Below are positions 24,851-33,460 of a stretch of DNA of 64,000 nucleotides, in pieces. The notes beneath the pieces were generated by a model that did not search any database, was not told where the DNA came from, and saw only the letters and a list, made by a program, of their open reading frames with translations. Every line of letters begins with the position of its first letter. Positions within the stretch are counted from its first letter, which is position 1. The DNA is from a bacterium C-53 (GTDB lineage: Bacteria > Bacillota > Clostridia > Lachnospirales > Lachnospiraceae), in NCBI GenBank assembly GCA_003612525.1, contig RAZD01000002.1, forward strand, positions 1 to 64,000. The letters run 5' to 3'. A program made the translations under genes and the position numbers.

Positions 24851-26098
24851 ATGCGTTTATTAAAACTCGAAATGAAACGGATATTAAAGACCAGATTAAC
24901 AATTATTCTGTTGGCTTCAGCTTTGGCGCTTACTTTCATAATGGCATGGCTGCCTGTCACATTTTCATATAACAGTTTTATCGATACAAATGGAAAGACA
25001 GTCAAACTGACTGGTTTAGCGTCTATAGAATATGAGAAGGATTTGCAGGCGGACACGGCTGGTATGGTGACTCCGGAAAAGGTACGACAGGCGGCTGAGG
25101 ATTATCAGGCATGTTTAACAAAATATGGCGTAGAAGAATCCTGGGATCTTCCGGAAGGGGTTTTTCAGGCAGAAATTCTTCCTTATTATCCATTGCTGCA
25201 TGGTATAAAGGAGGCCTTTGCTGATCCCAACACGGGAGTCGCCCCGTCTATTATGGAGATTGATACGGAGGAGATCGATAAATATTATGATGTATGCGAG
25301 GACAGAATTGTCTCTTTGATGAAAATGGAACAGAAGAAATATCCCGCAGCGCAAAGCAGAGCGGTAAGTATGTATAATGAGGTAAAAAAGCCATATTTAT
25401 TTTTTCCCGGTTATAATACCGACGCAATGGATTATCAGATACTTCTTGCTTTTTTAATCGTACTTTTCTGTACGGTAATTGCTGCGCCTGTTTTTACCTC
25501 TGATTATCAGACAGGAGCAGATGATATATTACGTTGTACGAAGTACGGAAAAGAGCGATTTGCCGTTACAAAGATTGTATCTGCGCTTTTGATTTGTGGA
25601 ATCTCATATTCCATCTGCGCTGTCACTTACCTTATTTTATCAAACAGTTTTTTCGGTTGGGAGTGTACAAAAAGTTCTATTCAGATGTTGTATTCTGTTG
25701 TAAACTTATCAGATATGAATATAGGGCAGTTGCAATGCTTTATCGCTGTTTCAGGGTTATTATGTATACTTGCGACTATAAGCTTTACGTTGTATCTTTC
25801 TTCAAAATTTAAAAATATGGTTGTCTCTCTGTCAATGGCGCTTTTATTCTGTCTTTTACCAATTATCATTTATATGGTTCTGCCTGATTGGATTGGCATG
25901 TGGATTTACAATATTCTTCCGGCGGGAGCAGTGGGGTTACAGGCGAGCATTTTATATGCCATTGTAGATTTTAATTTCTGGAATATTGGAGCGATTGCAA
26001 TTTGGATACCCCATGTAATGATCGGTGCATATATAATTGAAATTCCGTTGTTTGCGTTTTTAACAATTTGTTCGTATTCCAGGCATAAAGTGAGTTAA
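24851..26098 (+). CDS. ABC transporter permease
   Basis: A 415-residue protein with one N-terminal membrane segment (about 18-38), a large extracytoplasmic region (about 40-195), and about five membrane segments in the C-terminal half. This is an ABC-2-like exporter layout. ATG 24851 follows AAGGAGGG by 7 bases and lies two bases after the ATPase stop. It is the last gene of element 2; the right attachment site begins about 50 bases downstream. The substrate is unknown. Confidence 0.87.
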   Translation: MRLLKLEMKRILKTRLTIILLASALALTFIMAWLPVTFSYNSFIDTNGKTVKLTGLASIEYEKDLQADTAGMVTPEKVRQAAEDYQACLTKYGVEESWDLPEGVFQAEILPYYPLLHGIKEAFADPNTGVAPSIMEIDTEEIDKYYDVCEDRIVSLMKMEQKKYPAAQSRAVSMYNEVKKPYLFFPGYNTDAMDYQILLAFLIVLFCTVIAAPVFTSDYQTGADDILRCTKYGKERFAVTKIVSALLICGISYSICAVTYLILSNSFFGWECTKSSIQMLYSVVNLSDMNIGQLQCFIAVSGLLCILATISFTLYLSSKFKNMVVSLSMALLFCLLPIIIYMVLPDWIGMWIYNILPAGAVGLQASILYAIVDFNFWNIGAIAIWIPHVMIGAYIIEIPLFAFLTICSYSRHKVS

Positions 26099-26150
26099 TC
26101 AGTAAGACCGGTCGAAAGAATCGGCTGTTTCTATTGTCATAAGGTGCGGA

Positions 26151-26192
26151 GCAAATTTTTGTATGTTGCCCTTACAATATCGCCCCATCTGC
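26151..26192. repeat. Right inner arm and attachment core of element 2
   Basis: Inner arm 26151-26183 (the minus strand reads GCGATATTGT, then CAACATA) and core TCTGC 26188-26192. The predicted crossover is TC 26188-26189, in the Glu codon of the AAE motif of cotJC. Confidence 0.85.
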
Positions 26193-26594
26193 GGCCATAT
26201 CCTCCATTATATCCGTTATGGGATCGCCGCAGGACTGGAGCGTTAATACGCTAAAAGGCACTCCGCCGGCTGATTGAGGATAAATGCCGGCTGTATGGTC
26301 AATGTAGTAAGGTGCAAATCCGCTTTCTTTTAGTTGTTCCATTGACATGTTTCTGGTAAGCTGATGGACAATGGTACAGACGATTTCCATGTGAGCGAGT
26401 TCTTCAGTACCGATATCCGTAAATAACCCTCCGACTTCGCGGTAGGGCATGGCATAGCGCTGGGTCAGATACCTTGTGGCTGCGCCCATCTCACCGTCAG
26501 GACCGCCATACTGACTTATGATCAACTGTGCCATCTTAGGGTCCGGATTTTTGATATTGACCGGATATTCAAGCATTTTCATATATTCCCACAT
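26172..26594 (-). pseudogene. cotJC: cotJC 5' fragment (N-terminal two thirds)
   Basis: The minus-strand frame starts MWEYMKMLEYPVNIKNPDPK and matches CotJC, a manganese-catalase-like spore coat protein, through ITDIMEDMAA. Metal-ligand segments include GTEELAHME near residue 65. At the element 2 boundary (26188) native sequence stops, and the frame runs into the element for four codons (GAIL) before TAA 26174-26172. The stump is 140 residues, against 206 for the rejoined protein. GGAGTG precedes the ATG. Without excision the product lacks the second Glu/His ligand pair and should not bind its metal centre. Confidence 0.93.
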
Positions 26595-26597
26595 ACT

Positions 26598-26855
26598 TTA
26601 GCACACTCCTTCCCAGGGCCACGGCGCGAGCGCCCACTTAAAGCAGTTATCGTTTTTATTCACATGGCGCAGAGTCAGAGGCTCATAGAGCATGGAATAT
26701 TCTTCTACGGATTGTTTCAACAGAGCATTATAGTGATTGTAATATTTTAATGCTTCTTTGTCATAGGAATGTGTATCAAGGTAGAGGGTAAGATCATATA
26801 CTGCAAAGTTTAAGACCTGTATGTTATACAGAAGTCTTTTCTGTTCCATACTCAT
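26598..26855 (-). CDS. cotJB: Spore coat protein CotJB
   Basis: An 85-residue protein. MSMEQKRLLYNIQVLNFA and the central LDTHSYDKEALKYYNHYN pattern are typical of CotJB, an inner-coat protein needed with CotJA and CotJC. The frame is open three codons further upstream, but ATG 26855 is chosen because it overlaps the cotJA stop (ATGA) and lies 9 bases after GGAAGGAG. It ends three bases before cotJC. Assembly is known to require CotJC, which is split here. Confidence 0.9.
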   Translation of the reverse strand: MSMEQKRLLYNIQVLNFAVYDLTLYLDTHSYDKEALKYYNHYNALLKQSVEEYSMLYEPLTLRHVNKNDNCFKWALAPWPWEGVC

Positions 26856-27019
26856 TTCACACATCTCCTTCCAACAAACGGTTTATCCAGTTCAGGGAAG
26901 ATTGTACCTATCTTCAGGGCTTTTTCCAATTCATAAAGATTCGCAAAATTCTGCCAGGGCACGTAAGCCATTGCAGGCGGAAACTGCTGAATCGACTGAG
27001 AAAAATCAGAATCCTTCAT
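26852..27019 (-). CDS. cotJA: Spore coat protein CotJA
   Basis: A 55-residue protein that begins MKDSDFSQSIQQ, contains AMAYVPWQNFANLYE and ends RRCVK. The PxAMAYVPWQ and LYELEKAL features are characteristic of CotJA. The start has AGGAAAGG upstream. It is the first gene of cotJABC; in Bacillus the operon is read by sigma-E in the mother cell. I could not identify a convincing sigma-E promoter in the 27020-27230 gap (best -10 candidate CATAAGAT). Confidence 0.88.
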   Translation of the reverse strand: MKDSDFSQSIQQFPPAMAYVPWQNFANLYELEKALKIGTIFPELDKPFVGRRCVK

Positions 27020-27152
27020 AAGAAATCCTTTCCTGTTTTTATTTTTATATAAAATATCTTATGTAGTATTTTGTGAAATGTGATAGATTGGGGAGGAAAA
27101 GTCGGGAAAAAAGGATATGCCATCAGGCGTTTGAACGGGAAGAACGTTTGCA

Positions 27153-27182
27153 TTTCACATATTTTTCACAAAAAAATATAAT
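27153..27182 (+). promoter_or_regulatory. Probable promoter of the gliding-type ABC operon
   Basis: TTTCAC (27153-27158) and TATAAT (27177-27182) with an 18-base spacer, about 95 bases before the ATPase start. The rest of the cotJA-ABC gap shows no gene. Confidence 0.5.
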
Positions 27183-27274
27183 ATTGAACACAAATTGAGA
27201 CTATATTAAAACAAGCTCATTTTTGGGTGAATTTACTAATAGTTATATTTTTGAAAAGACAGGAGGAACGTATT

Positions 27275-28261
27275 TTGATAGAAGTCACAAACCTGGTAAA
27301 GAAATATGGAACCCATGTCGCGGTGGATTCTCTTACTTTTACTGTTGAAAAAGGGCAGATCTATGGATTTCTTGGGCCGAACGGAGCGGGAAAGAGCACA
27401 ACAATGAACATAATTACGGGATATCTTGCCGCAACGGGCGGAAGTGTGGCAATTGACGGATTTGATATCCTGAAAAAGCCGTCAACGGCAAAGAAAAAAA
27501 TCGGGTATCTGCCGGAGTTTCCGCCTCTTTATATGGATATGACCGTGTCTGAATATCTGAGGTTTGCCGCGGAGCTTAAGAAAATAAAGAAAAATGAACG
27601 CACAGGCATGATTGATGATGTAATGGAGCTTACGAAGATTACGGACGCCGGATGCCGCCTGATCAAAAATTTATCAAAAGGATATAAGCAGAGGGTAGGA
27701 CTTGCGCAGGCGCTTCTCGGATATCCAGAGGTGCTGATTCTCGATGAGCCGACGTCAGGACTGGACCCGAAGCAGATTATCGAAATCCGCGATCTGATAA
27801 AGTCTCTTGGAAACAGACATACAGTGATCTTAAGTTCACATATCCTTTCGGAAGTGAGCGCCGTATGCGATCATATTCTGATCCTGTCACACGGAAAACT
27901 GGTGGCAAGCGATACGCCGGAGAATTTAAGCAGGCGTATGACGGGGGAAAATGTACTGGAACTTACGGTAAAAGGAAAGAAGACATTTCTTCTCAATCTG
28001 CTGAACGAGATTGAAGGAGTGAAATCCGTGGAGCTTTGTGATGCGAAGGAGGAGGAAATCATTCATGTTCTGGTACAGACGGAAGGGAGTCAGGACATCA
28101 GGGAACCCTTATTTTACTGTCTGGCTGAAAAGAAATGTCCAATTCTTGAAATGAAGCAGAGCAGTATGTCCCTTGAGGATGTATTCCTGGAACTGACTTC
28201 TGATGAATTTACAGAGGAAATAGAAGAGAAGGAGGCATCCGGCTATGAGAGCGGTTTATAA
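27275..28261 (+). CDS. ABC transporter ATPase, GldA-like
   Basis: A 328-residue ATPase starting at TTG 27275 (AGGAGG 8 bases upstream; protein [14 protein letters not shown]). Walker [10 protein letters not shown] near residue 35, signature [13 protein letters not shown] near 134, Walker [13 protein letters not shown] near 155, H-loop LSSHI. The C-terminal extension of about 100 residues is usual for GldA-type exporters. It overlaps the following fused permease/GldG gene by 17 bases. Confidence 0.92.
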   Translation: MIEVTNLVKKYGTHVAVDSLTFTVEKGQIYGFLGPNGAGKSTTMNIITGYLAATGGSVAIDGFDILKKPSTAKKKIGYLPEFPPLYMDMTVSEYLRFAAELKKIKKNERTGMIDDVMELTKITDAGCRLIKNLSKGYKQRVGLAQALLGYPEVLILDEPTSGLDPKQIIEIRDLIKSLGNRHTVILSSHILSEVSAVCDHILILSHGKLVASDTPENLSRRMTGENVLELTVKGKKTFLLNLLNEIEGVKSVELCDAKEEEIIHVLVQTEGSQDIREPLFYCLAEKKCPILEMKQSSMSLEDVFLELTSDEFTEEIEEKEASGYESGL

Positions 28262-30368
28262 ACGGGAATTAAAGTCTTATTTTCATACGGTGACAGGGTG
28301 TCTGTTTATTGCGGTAAATCTCCTGTTTGTCGGAATTTATTATACGGCATTTAATTTAAGTTATGGAATACCATATGTATCTTATGCATTAAACAATGCG
28401 GTAATTATATTTCTGATTATAACACCGATATTGACTATGCGGAGTTTTTCAGAAGAGAGGCGGTTGAAGACCGATCAGCTCCTCCTTACATCGCCGACAT
28501 CAATTTTCGGAATTGTGTTTGGAAAATATCTGGCAATGTTGACTGTTTTTGCAGTTTCAACTGCAATAATCTGTGTATATCCGCTTCCCCTTATGACTTT
28601 CGGGACAGTTCCGATACCCGAGACGTATGCAGCCATATTCGGGTATTTTCTTTACGGCGCGGCCTGCATTGCCGTTGGGATGTTTGTATCCTCACTTACG
28701 GAGAATCCGATTCTTGCATCAATCGGGACATTTGCAGTTTTATTTGCAAGCTTTTTGATGAGTGGCATTGAGAGCCTGATTTCCCCGGAAGGCAATCTCT
28801 TTACAGAGATTCTGGAATGTTTCAATATAGGTTCCAGATTGAATCATCTGATGGCGGGAGTTTTCGATCTCAATGCGGTTTTATGGTTTTTTACGGTAAT
28901 TTTCCTTTTCTTATTCTTTACGTATGAGTCCATTCAGAAGAGACGCTACAGCTTTTCTTCAAAGACACTGAAACTTACCGCATACAGCGGCACAATGACA
29001 GCGCTTGTGACTGCAATCGCTGTTTCGGCAAATGTTGCCGCATCTTTTATTCCTTCTGCGTCCATGCAGATTGATGTGACGGATGAAAGAATTTATTCCA
29101 TTACGGAACAGACGGAGAAGATCATAGGCGGACTTACGGAGGATGTCACAGTTTATGTATTTGCAAAAGAAGAAAATGCGGATACTGCCGTTACACAGAC
29201 ACTGAATAAATATGAGGCGGCGGATACAGGGAACCATATGAAAATAGAATACATTGATCCGGCTGTGAATCCGAACTTTGCCATATCCTATGGCGGGGAT
29301 CAGGCGTCAGAAAAAAGTCTTATTGTCGCAGGTGAAAAGCGTTCGCGAGTTATTGATTACAACGATCTGTATGAGACGGAGTTTGACTACTCGACGTATC
29401 AGCAGAATACAACCGGCTATGATGCGGAAGGTCAGCTGACAAGCGCAATATCGTATGTGACAAGTGATGATATGCCTAAGATGTATGTTATTACAGGTCA
29501 TAACGAGGCTTCCATATCAGACAGTCTTGCAAAACTTTTTGCAAAGGCAAACATAGAAATGAAAGAAATTAATCTGATGAATTATGACGCGGTACCTTCG
29601 GATGCTTCTGGAATTCTTATTTTATCACCGACAGTGGATTATTCTGCGGAAGATGCGCAGAAGGTTCAGGAATATCTGAAAAACGGAGGAAAAGCGCTGA
29701 TTTTTTCAACGTATTCGGAGGATGCCCTTCCGAATTTCAGTTCGGTGATGGAGGAGTACGGATGCAGACTGGCAGAAGGGATTGTAGTGGAATCGGATCG
29801 CAGCCATTATTATCAGAATCCTTTCTATCTTCTGCCGGAAATAAAGTCTCATGACATTACTTCAACAATCAGCAATCAGAATCGTTATGTGTTCCTGCCT
29901 TATGCACAGGGAATTCTTATCGATGAGAATTTAAGAGACGGACTTACGGTTGAAAGCTTACTGGAATCTTCAGAATCTTCGTATACAAAAGCGGACATGG
30001 AAGCTGCCCAAACATTCGAAAAAGAGGATGAAGATGCGGAAGGGCCGTTTGTGCTTGCCGTATATGTGAAAGAAGAGCGCTCTGATGATGTGAAGACGCA
30101 GATTGCCTATTTTACGACGGAAAATATGCTGACAGATTCCATTGATGCAAGTGTATCGGGCAGTAATACGGAACTTGTTATGAATGCGGTAAGCCAGATG
30201 GTGGATACGCAGGTGCGTGTATCGATTCCGGTGAAAAAGTATGAGGCATCCGGTCTTACCATTGCAAGAAGCCATGTGACATCGATCAGTTTTTTCACAA
30301 CAATTTTTCTTCCGCTTCTGTTTTTGACAGTGGGAATTATAATATGGCTCAGAAGGAAAAACAAGTGA
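28245..30368 (+). CDS. Fused ABC permease (GldF-like) and GldG-like protein
   Basis: A 707-residue two-part protein. Residues 1-230 are an ABC-2 permease with about six membrane segments (begins [18 protein letters not shown]). From about 245 to 680 comes a membrane-anchored GldG/IFT52-like extracytoplasmic domain, with DVTDERIYSITEQTEKI at its start and a GGKALIF strand near 480. A final membrane segment ends in WLRRKNK. In Bacteroidetes GldF and GldG are separate; fusion keeps the same order. Despite the name there is no evidence for gliding here; the substrate is unknown. Confidence 0.88.
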   Translation: MRAVYKRELKSYFHTVTGCLFIAVNLLFVGIYYTAFNLSYGIPYVSYALNNAVIIFLIITPILTMRSFSEERRLKTDQLLLTSPTSIFGIVFGKYLAMLTVFAVSTAIICVYPLPLMTFGTVPIPETYAAIFGYFLYGAACIAVGMFVSSLTENPILASIGTFAVLFASFLMSGIESLISPEGNLFTEILECFNIGSRLNHLMAGVFDLNAVLWFFTVIFLFLFFTYESIQKRRYSFSSKTLKLTAYSGTMTALVTAIAVSANVAASFIPSASMQIDVTDERIYSITEQTEKIIGGLTEDVTVYVFAKEENADTAVTQTLNKYEAADTGNHMKIEYIDPAVNPNFAISYGGDQASEKSLIVAGEKRSRVIDYNDLYETEFDYSTYQQNTTGYDAEGQLTSAISYVTSDDMPKMYVITGHNEASISDSLAKLFAKANIEMKEINLMNYDAVPSDASGILILSPTVDYSAEDAQKVQEYLKNGGKALIFSTYSEDALPNFSSVMEEYGCRLAEGIVVESDRSHYYQNPFYLLPEIKSHDITSTISNQNRYVFLPYAQGILIDENLRDGLTVESLLESSESSYTKADMEAAQTFEKEDEDAEGPFVLAVYVKEERSDDVKTQIAYFTTENMLTDSIDASVSGSNTELVMNAVSQMVDTQVRVSIPVKKYEASGLTIARSHVTSISFFTTIFLPLLFLTVGIIIWLRRKNK

Positions 30369-30465
30369 AGAAGGCGTCAGAATCATTGACTTTGCCTGCT
30401 TTTTATGATACAAAGAAATGGGAAATAATAACCAGAATCGTAGAAAGAAAGGCATGGTAATTCTT

Positions 30466-31971
30466 ATGAGAGGTCTTGATACACAAGTCAGGAAGAACAG
30501 AAGAGATGTATTTAAGGCAATTGCTGAACTTGCATATTACTCTGAAAATATAGTAGATGATATTGAGGCGCTTCCATACCGTCTCTGTAATGTAGACGAA
30601 CCGGAGTCATGGGAAAATATATATCGGGAACGTGCGGTGGTACGGGAGAGGAGCCGCCTTGCAATGGGCATGAGCCTGCGCCCGGAGAATCAGCCGGTAC
30701 ATGTGTCGCAGGGAATTGAGGGCAGTGATATTGCTGAAAAATATTATGAGCCTCCGCTTTTACAGGTGATTCCGTCTGCCTGCAACGCATGCCCTGATAA
30801 CCGGTATCAGGTAAGTGACCAGTGTATGGGCTGCGTGGCGCATCCGTGTAAGGAAGTATGTCCGAAAGGCGCGATCGAAATGATTGACGGACATTCTCAC
30901 ATCGACCAGTCCAAATGCATTAAATGTGGAAAGTGTAAGGCTGTGTGTCCGTATGATGCGATCGCGCACAAGACAAGGCCGTGTGCGGATGCATGCGGAG
31001 TCAATGCAATCGAGAGCGATTCTTACGGAAGGGCATCTATTAATTCCGATAAATGTGTATCGTGCGGAATGTGCATGGTGAGTTGTCCGTTTGGAGCAAT
31101 TGCGGATAAGTCTCAGATTTTTCAGCTGATTCGTGCTATGCAGTCGGGACGGAAGATCGTAGCAGAGATCGCTCCGGCCTTTACAGGGCAGTTTGGCCCG
31201 AATGTTTCACCGGATCAGATTAAAACGGCATTAAAAGGACTTGGCTTTTATGATGTATATGAAGTCGCGATCGGCGCAGATATGGGAGCGATCGCAGAGG
31301 CAAAGCATTATGTCGGCAAAGTGGCAACAGGAGAGCTTCCGTTCCTCCTGACTTCATGCTGTCCGTCATGGTCTATGCTTGCGAAAAAATATTTTCCGGA
31401 GACCATCGGCAGCATTTCCAATGAGCTGACACCGATGGTGGCAACCGCGAGAGTGATTAAAAAAGAGCATCCTGACGCGGAAGTTGTATTTATTGGACCC
31501 TGTGCGTCGAAGAAACTGGAGGCGAGCCGCAGAACCGTGCGTTCTGATGTGGATTTTGTCATTACGTTTGAGGAGCTTCAGGGAATGTTTGATGCGAAAG
31601 GCATCCAGCTGGAGCAGGTCGAGGAAAAAGATGAAATGAATGATGCTACGGGAGCCGGCCGCGGATATGGTGTTGCCGGCGGTGTGGCAAGCGCGATTGA
31701 GGAGTGCATTCATACGTATTATCCGGATACCAAAGTGTTGATTGAACATGCGGAAGGGCTTTCCGACTGCAAGAAGATGCTGATGCTCGCAAAGGCGGGC
31801 AAGAAGAACGGCTGCCTGATCGAAGGAATGGCGTGTCCGGGCGGCTGTGTCGCAGGTGCGGGAACCAATATTCCGATTATGCAGGCGGCAAAAGAGCTTC
31901 GAATATTTAAGGGACAGGCAAAGAAAGCGATTCCTGATCAGGATATGAATGACGGCATAGAAGATGAGTAA
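30466..31971 (+). CDS. [FeFe]-hydrogenase-like iron-sulfur protein
   Basis: A 501-residue protein. A ferredoxin-like region (about 105-220) has several CxxCxxCxxxC motifs (CIKCGKCKAVCP, CVSCGMCMVSCP). The H-cluster domain follows, with L1 TSCCPSW near 312, L2 as GPCASKK near 347 and L3 as EGMACPGGC near 455. L2 has Gly where catalytic HydA has Met (MPC), a pattern of divergent group B-type or sensory hydrogenases. ATG 30466 is chosen; ATG 30454 is too close to the AAAGG. It could evolve or oxidise H2 or act as a redox sensor. Confidence 0.85.
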   Translation: MRGLDTQVRKNRRDVFKAIAELAYYSENIVDDIEALPYRLCNVDEPESWENIYRERAVVRERSRLAMGMSLRPENQPVHVSQGIEGSDIAEKYYEPPLLQVIPSACNACPDNRYQVSDQCMGCVAHPCKEVCPKGAIEMIDGHSHIDQSKCIKCGKCKAVCPYDAIAHKTRPCADACGVNAIESDSYGRASINSDKCVSCGMCMVSCPFGAIADKSQIFQLIRAMQSGRKIVAEIAPAFTGQFGPNVSPDQIKTALKGLGFYDVYEVAIGADMGAIAEAKHYVGKVATGELPFLLTSCCPSWSMLAKKYFPETIGSISNELTPMVATARVIKKEHPDAEVVFIGPCASKKLEASRRTVRSDVDFVITFEELQGMFDAKGIQLEQVEEKDEMNDATGAGRGYGVAGGVASAIEECIHTYYPDTKVLIEHAEGLSDCKKMLMLAKAGKKNGCLIEGMACPGGCVAGAGTNIPIMQAAKELRIFKGQAKKAIPDQDMNDGIEDE

Positions 31972-31996
31972 ATGACAGAAGGAGAAACAATCATAA

Positions 31997-33460
31997 ATGG
32001 GAAATGTAAAGACAAGATTTGCACCTAGTCCGACTGGGCGTATGCATGTGGGAAACTTAAGAACAGCGCTTTATGCGTATCTGATTGCCAAGCATGAAAA
32101 CGGGGATTTTATGCTCCGTATTGAAGACACAGATCAGGAGCGCCTTGTGGAAGGCGCAGTTGATATCATTTACCGCACTTTGAAACATACAGGTCTTGTT
32201 CATGATGAAGGACCGGACAAAGACGGCGGCGTGGGACCGTATGTGCAGAGCGAGCGTCAGGCTCAGGGGATTTATTTACATTATGCAAAGCAGCTGATTG
32301 AGGAAGGAAAAGCGTACTACTGCTTTTGCGATAAGGAACGCCTCGATTCACTGCATACGAAAATAGAAGGTACGGATAAAGAGATTACGGTATATGATAA
32401 GCACTGCTTAAGCCTTTCCAAAGAGGAAGTAGAAGCGAATCTGGCGGCCAAAAAACCGTATGTGATTCGTCAGAACAATCCGACGGAAGGAACGACGACG
32501 TTTCATGATGAGATTTACGGAGACATTACGGTAGACAATGCGGAACTTGACGATATGATTCTGATTAAGTCCGACGGGTATCCCACCTATAATTTTGCAA
32601 ATGTTGTGGATGATCATTTGATGGGGATTACACATGTGGTACGGGGAAATGAATACCTTTCATCCTCACCGAAATACAACCGGCTTTATGAAGCGTTTGG
32701 ATGGGAAGTGCCGGTCTATGTCCATTGTCCGCTGATTACGGATGAGGAACATCATAAACTTTCCAAAAGATGCGGTCACTCTTCTTACGAGGATTTGATC
32801 GAGCAGGGATTTCTCACGGAAGCGATCGTGAATTTTGTCGCGCTTTTGGGATGGGCGTCCGAGGATAACAGGGAGATCTTTACGCTTTCTGAACTGGTGG
32901 AAGCTTTTGATTATCGCCATATGAGTAAATCCCCGGCTGTATTTGATTACACGAAGCTGAAATGGATGAACGGCGAATATATGAAAGCTATGGATTTTGA
33001 ACGCTTTTACAATATGGCGGAGCCTTACATGAAGGAAGTCATTACAAAGCCATATGATTTAAGAAAAATTGCGGCTATGGTGAAGACGAGAATCGAAGTA
33101 TTCCCGGATATAAAGGAACATATTGACTTCTTTGAAGAACTTCCCGAGTATGATACGGCAATGTATACGCATAAGAAGATGAAGACGAATGCACAGTCTT
33201 CTCTGGAAGTTCTGACAGAACTTCTCCCTGTACTCGAAGCACAGGAGGATTACAGCAACGATGCACTGTATAAGACGCTTGTGTCCTATACGGAAAAGAA
33301 GGGCTGTAAGAATGGCTACGTCATGTGGCCGATCCGCACGGCGGTTTCCGGAAAACAGATGACCCCGGGCGGTGCAACGGAGCTTATGGAGGTATTAGGA
33401 AAAGAGGAGTCGTTAAATCGTATCCGAAAGGGGATTCAGATGCTTGAGGGTGCGTTATGA
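31997..33460 (+). CDS. gltX: Glutamyl-tRNA synthetase
   Basis: A 487-residue class I synthetase. The HIGH-type motif appears in [20 protein letters not shown] (residues 10-29) and KMSKS as HKLSKRCG near 252. The C-terminal anticodon-binding region (about 330-487) is helical. AGAAGGAG precedes the ATG. It might be discriminating or non-discriminating; that is not decided here. It overlaps the helicase gene by four bases. Confidence 0.95.
   Translation: MGNVKTRFAPSPTGRMHVGNLRTALYAYLIAKHENGDFMLRIEDTDQERLVEGAVDIIYRTLKHTGLVHDEGPDKDGGVGPYVQSERQAQGIYLHYAKQLIEEGKAYYCFCDKERLDSLHTKIEGTDKEITVYDKHCLSLSKEEVEANLAAKKPYVIRQNNPTEGTTTFHDEIYGDITVDNAELDDMILIKSDGYPTYNFANVVDDHLMGITHVVRGNEYLSSSPKYNRLYEAFGWEVPVYVHCPLITDEEHHKLSKRCGHSSYEDLIEQGFLTEAIVNFVALLGWASEDNREIFTLSELVEAFDYRHMSKSPAVFDYTKLKWMNGEYMKAMDFERFYNMAEPYMKEVITKPYDLRKIAAMVKTRIEVFPDIKEHIDFFEELPEYDTAMYTHKKMKTNAQSSLEVLTELLPVLEAQEDYSNDALYKTLVSYTEKKGCKNGYVMWPIRTAVSGKQMTPGGATELMEVLGKEESLNRIRKGIQMLEGAL

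Larger units (their letters stand above)
18895..26192. mobile_element. Element 2: serine-recombinase element inserted in cotJC
   Basis: About 7.29 kb between the middle and first parts of cotJC. It encodes a 47-residue basic protein, a large serine recombinase, a soluble zinc-domain chemoreceptor on the minus strand, and a sigma factor / membrane protein / ABC ATPase / permease operon. Its ends carry gap-free inverted arms. Its recombinase is distinct from that of element 1 and faces the opposite way. Confidence 0.9.

Noticed and set aside
26100-26140. Terminator after the element 2 permease
   Set aside because: CCGGTC/AATCGG pairing is weak and the T run is broken, so it is not listed as a feature.
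11899-26192. A single 14.3-kb island rather than two elements
   Set aside because: The piece of native cotJC at 18775-18899 separates them, each side has its own core repeat and inverted arms, and each has its own recombinase.
27020-27230. Sigma-E promoter for cotJABC
   Set aside because: CATAAGAT on the minus strand is a fair -10, but the -35 region is poor. Sigma-E control is expected from the family, not shown here.
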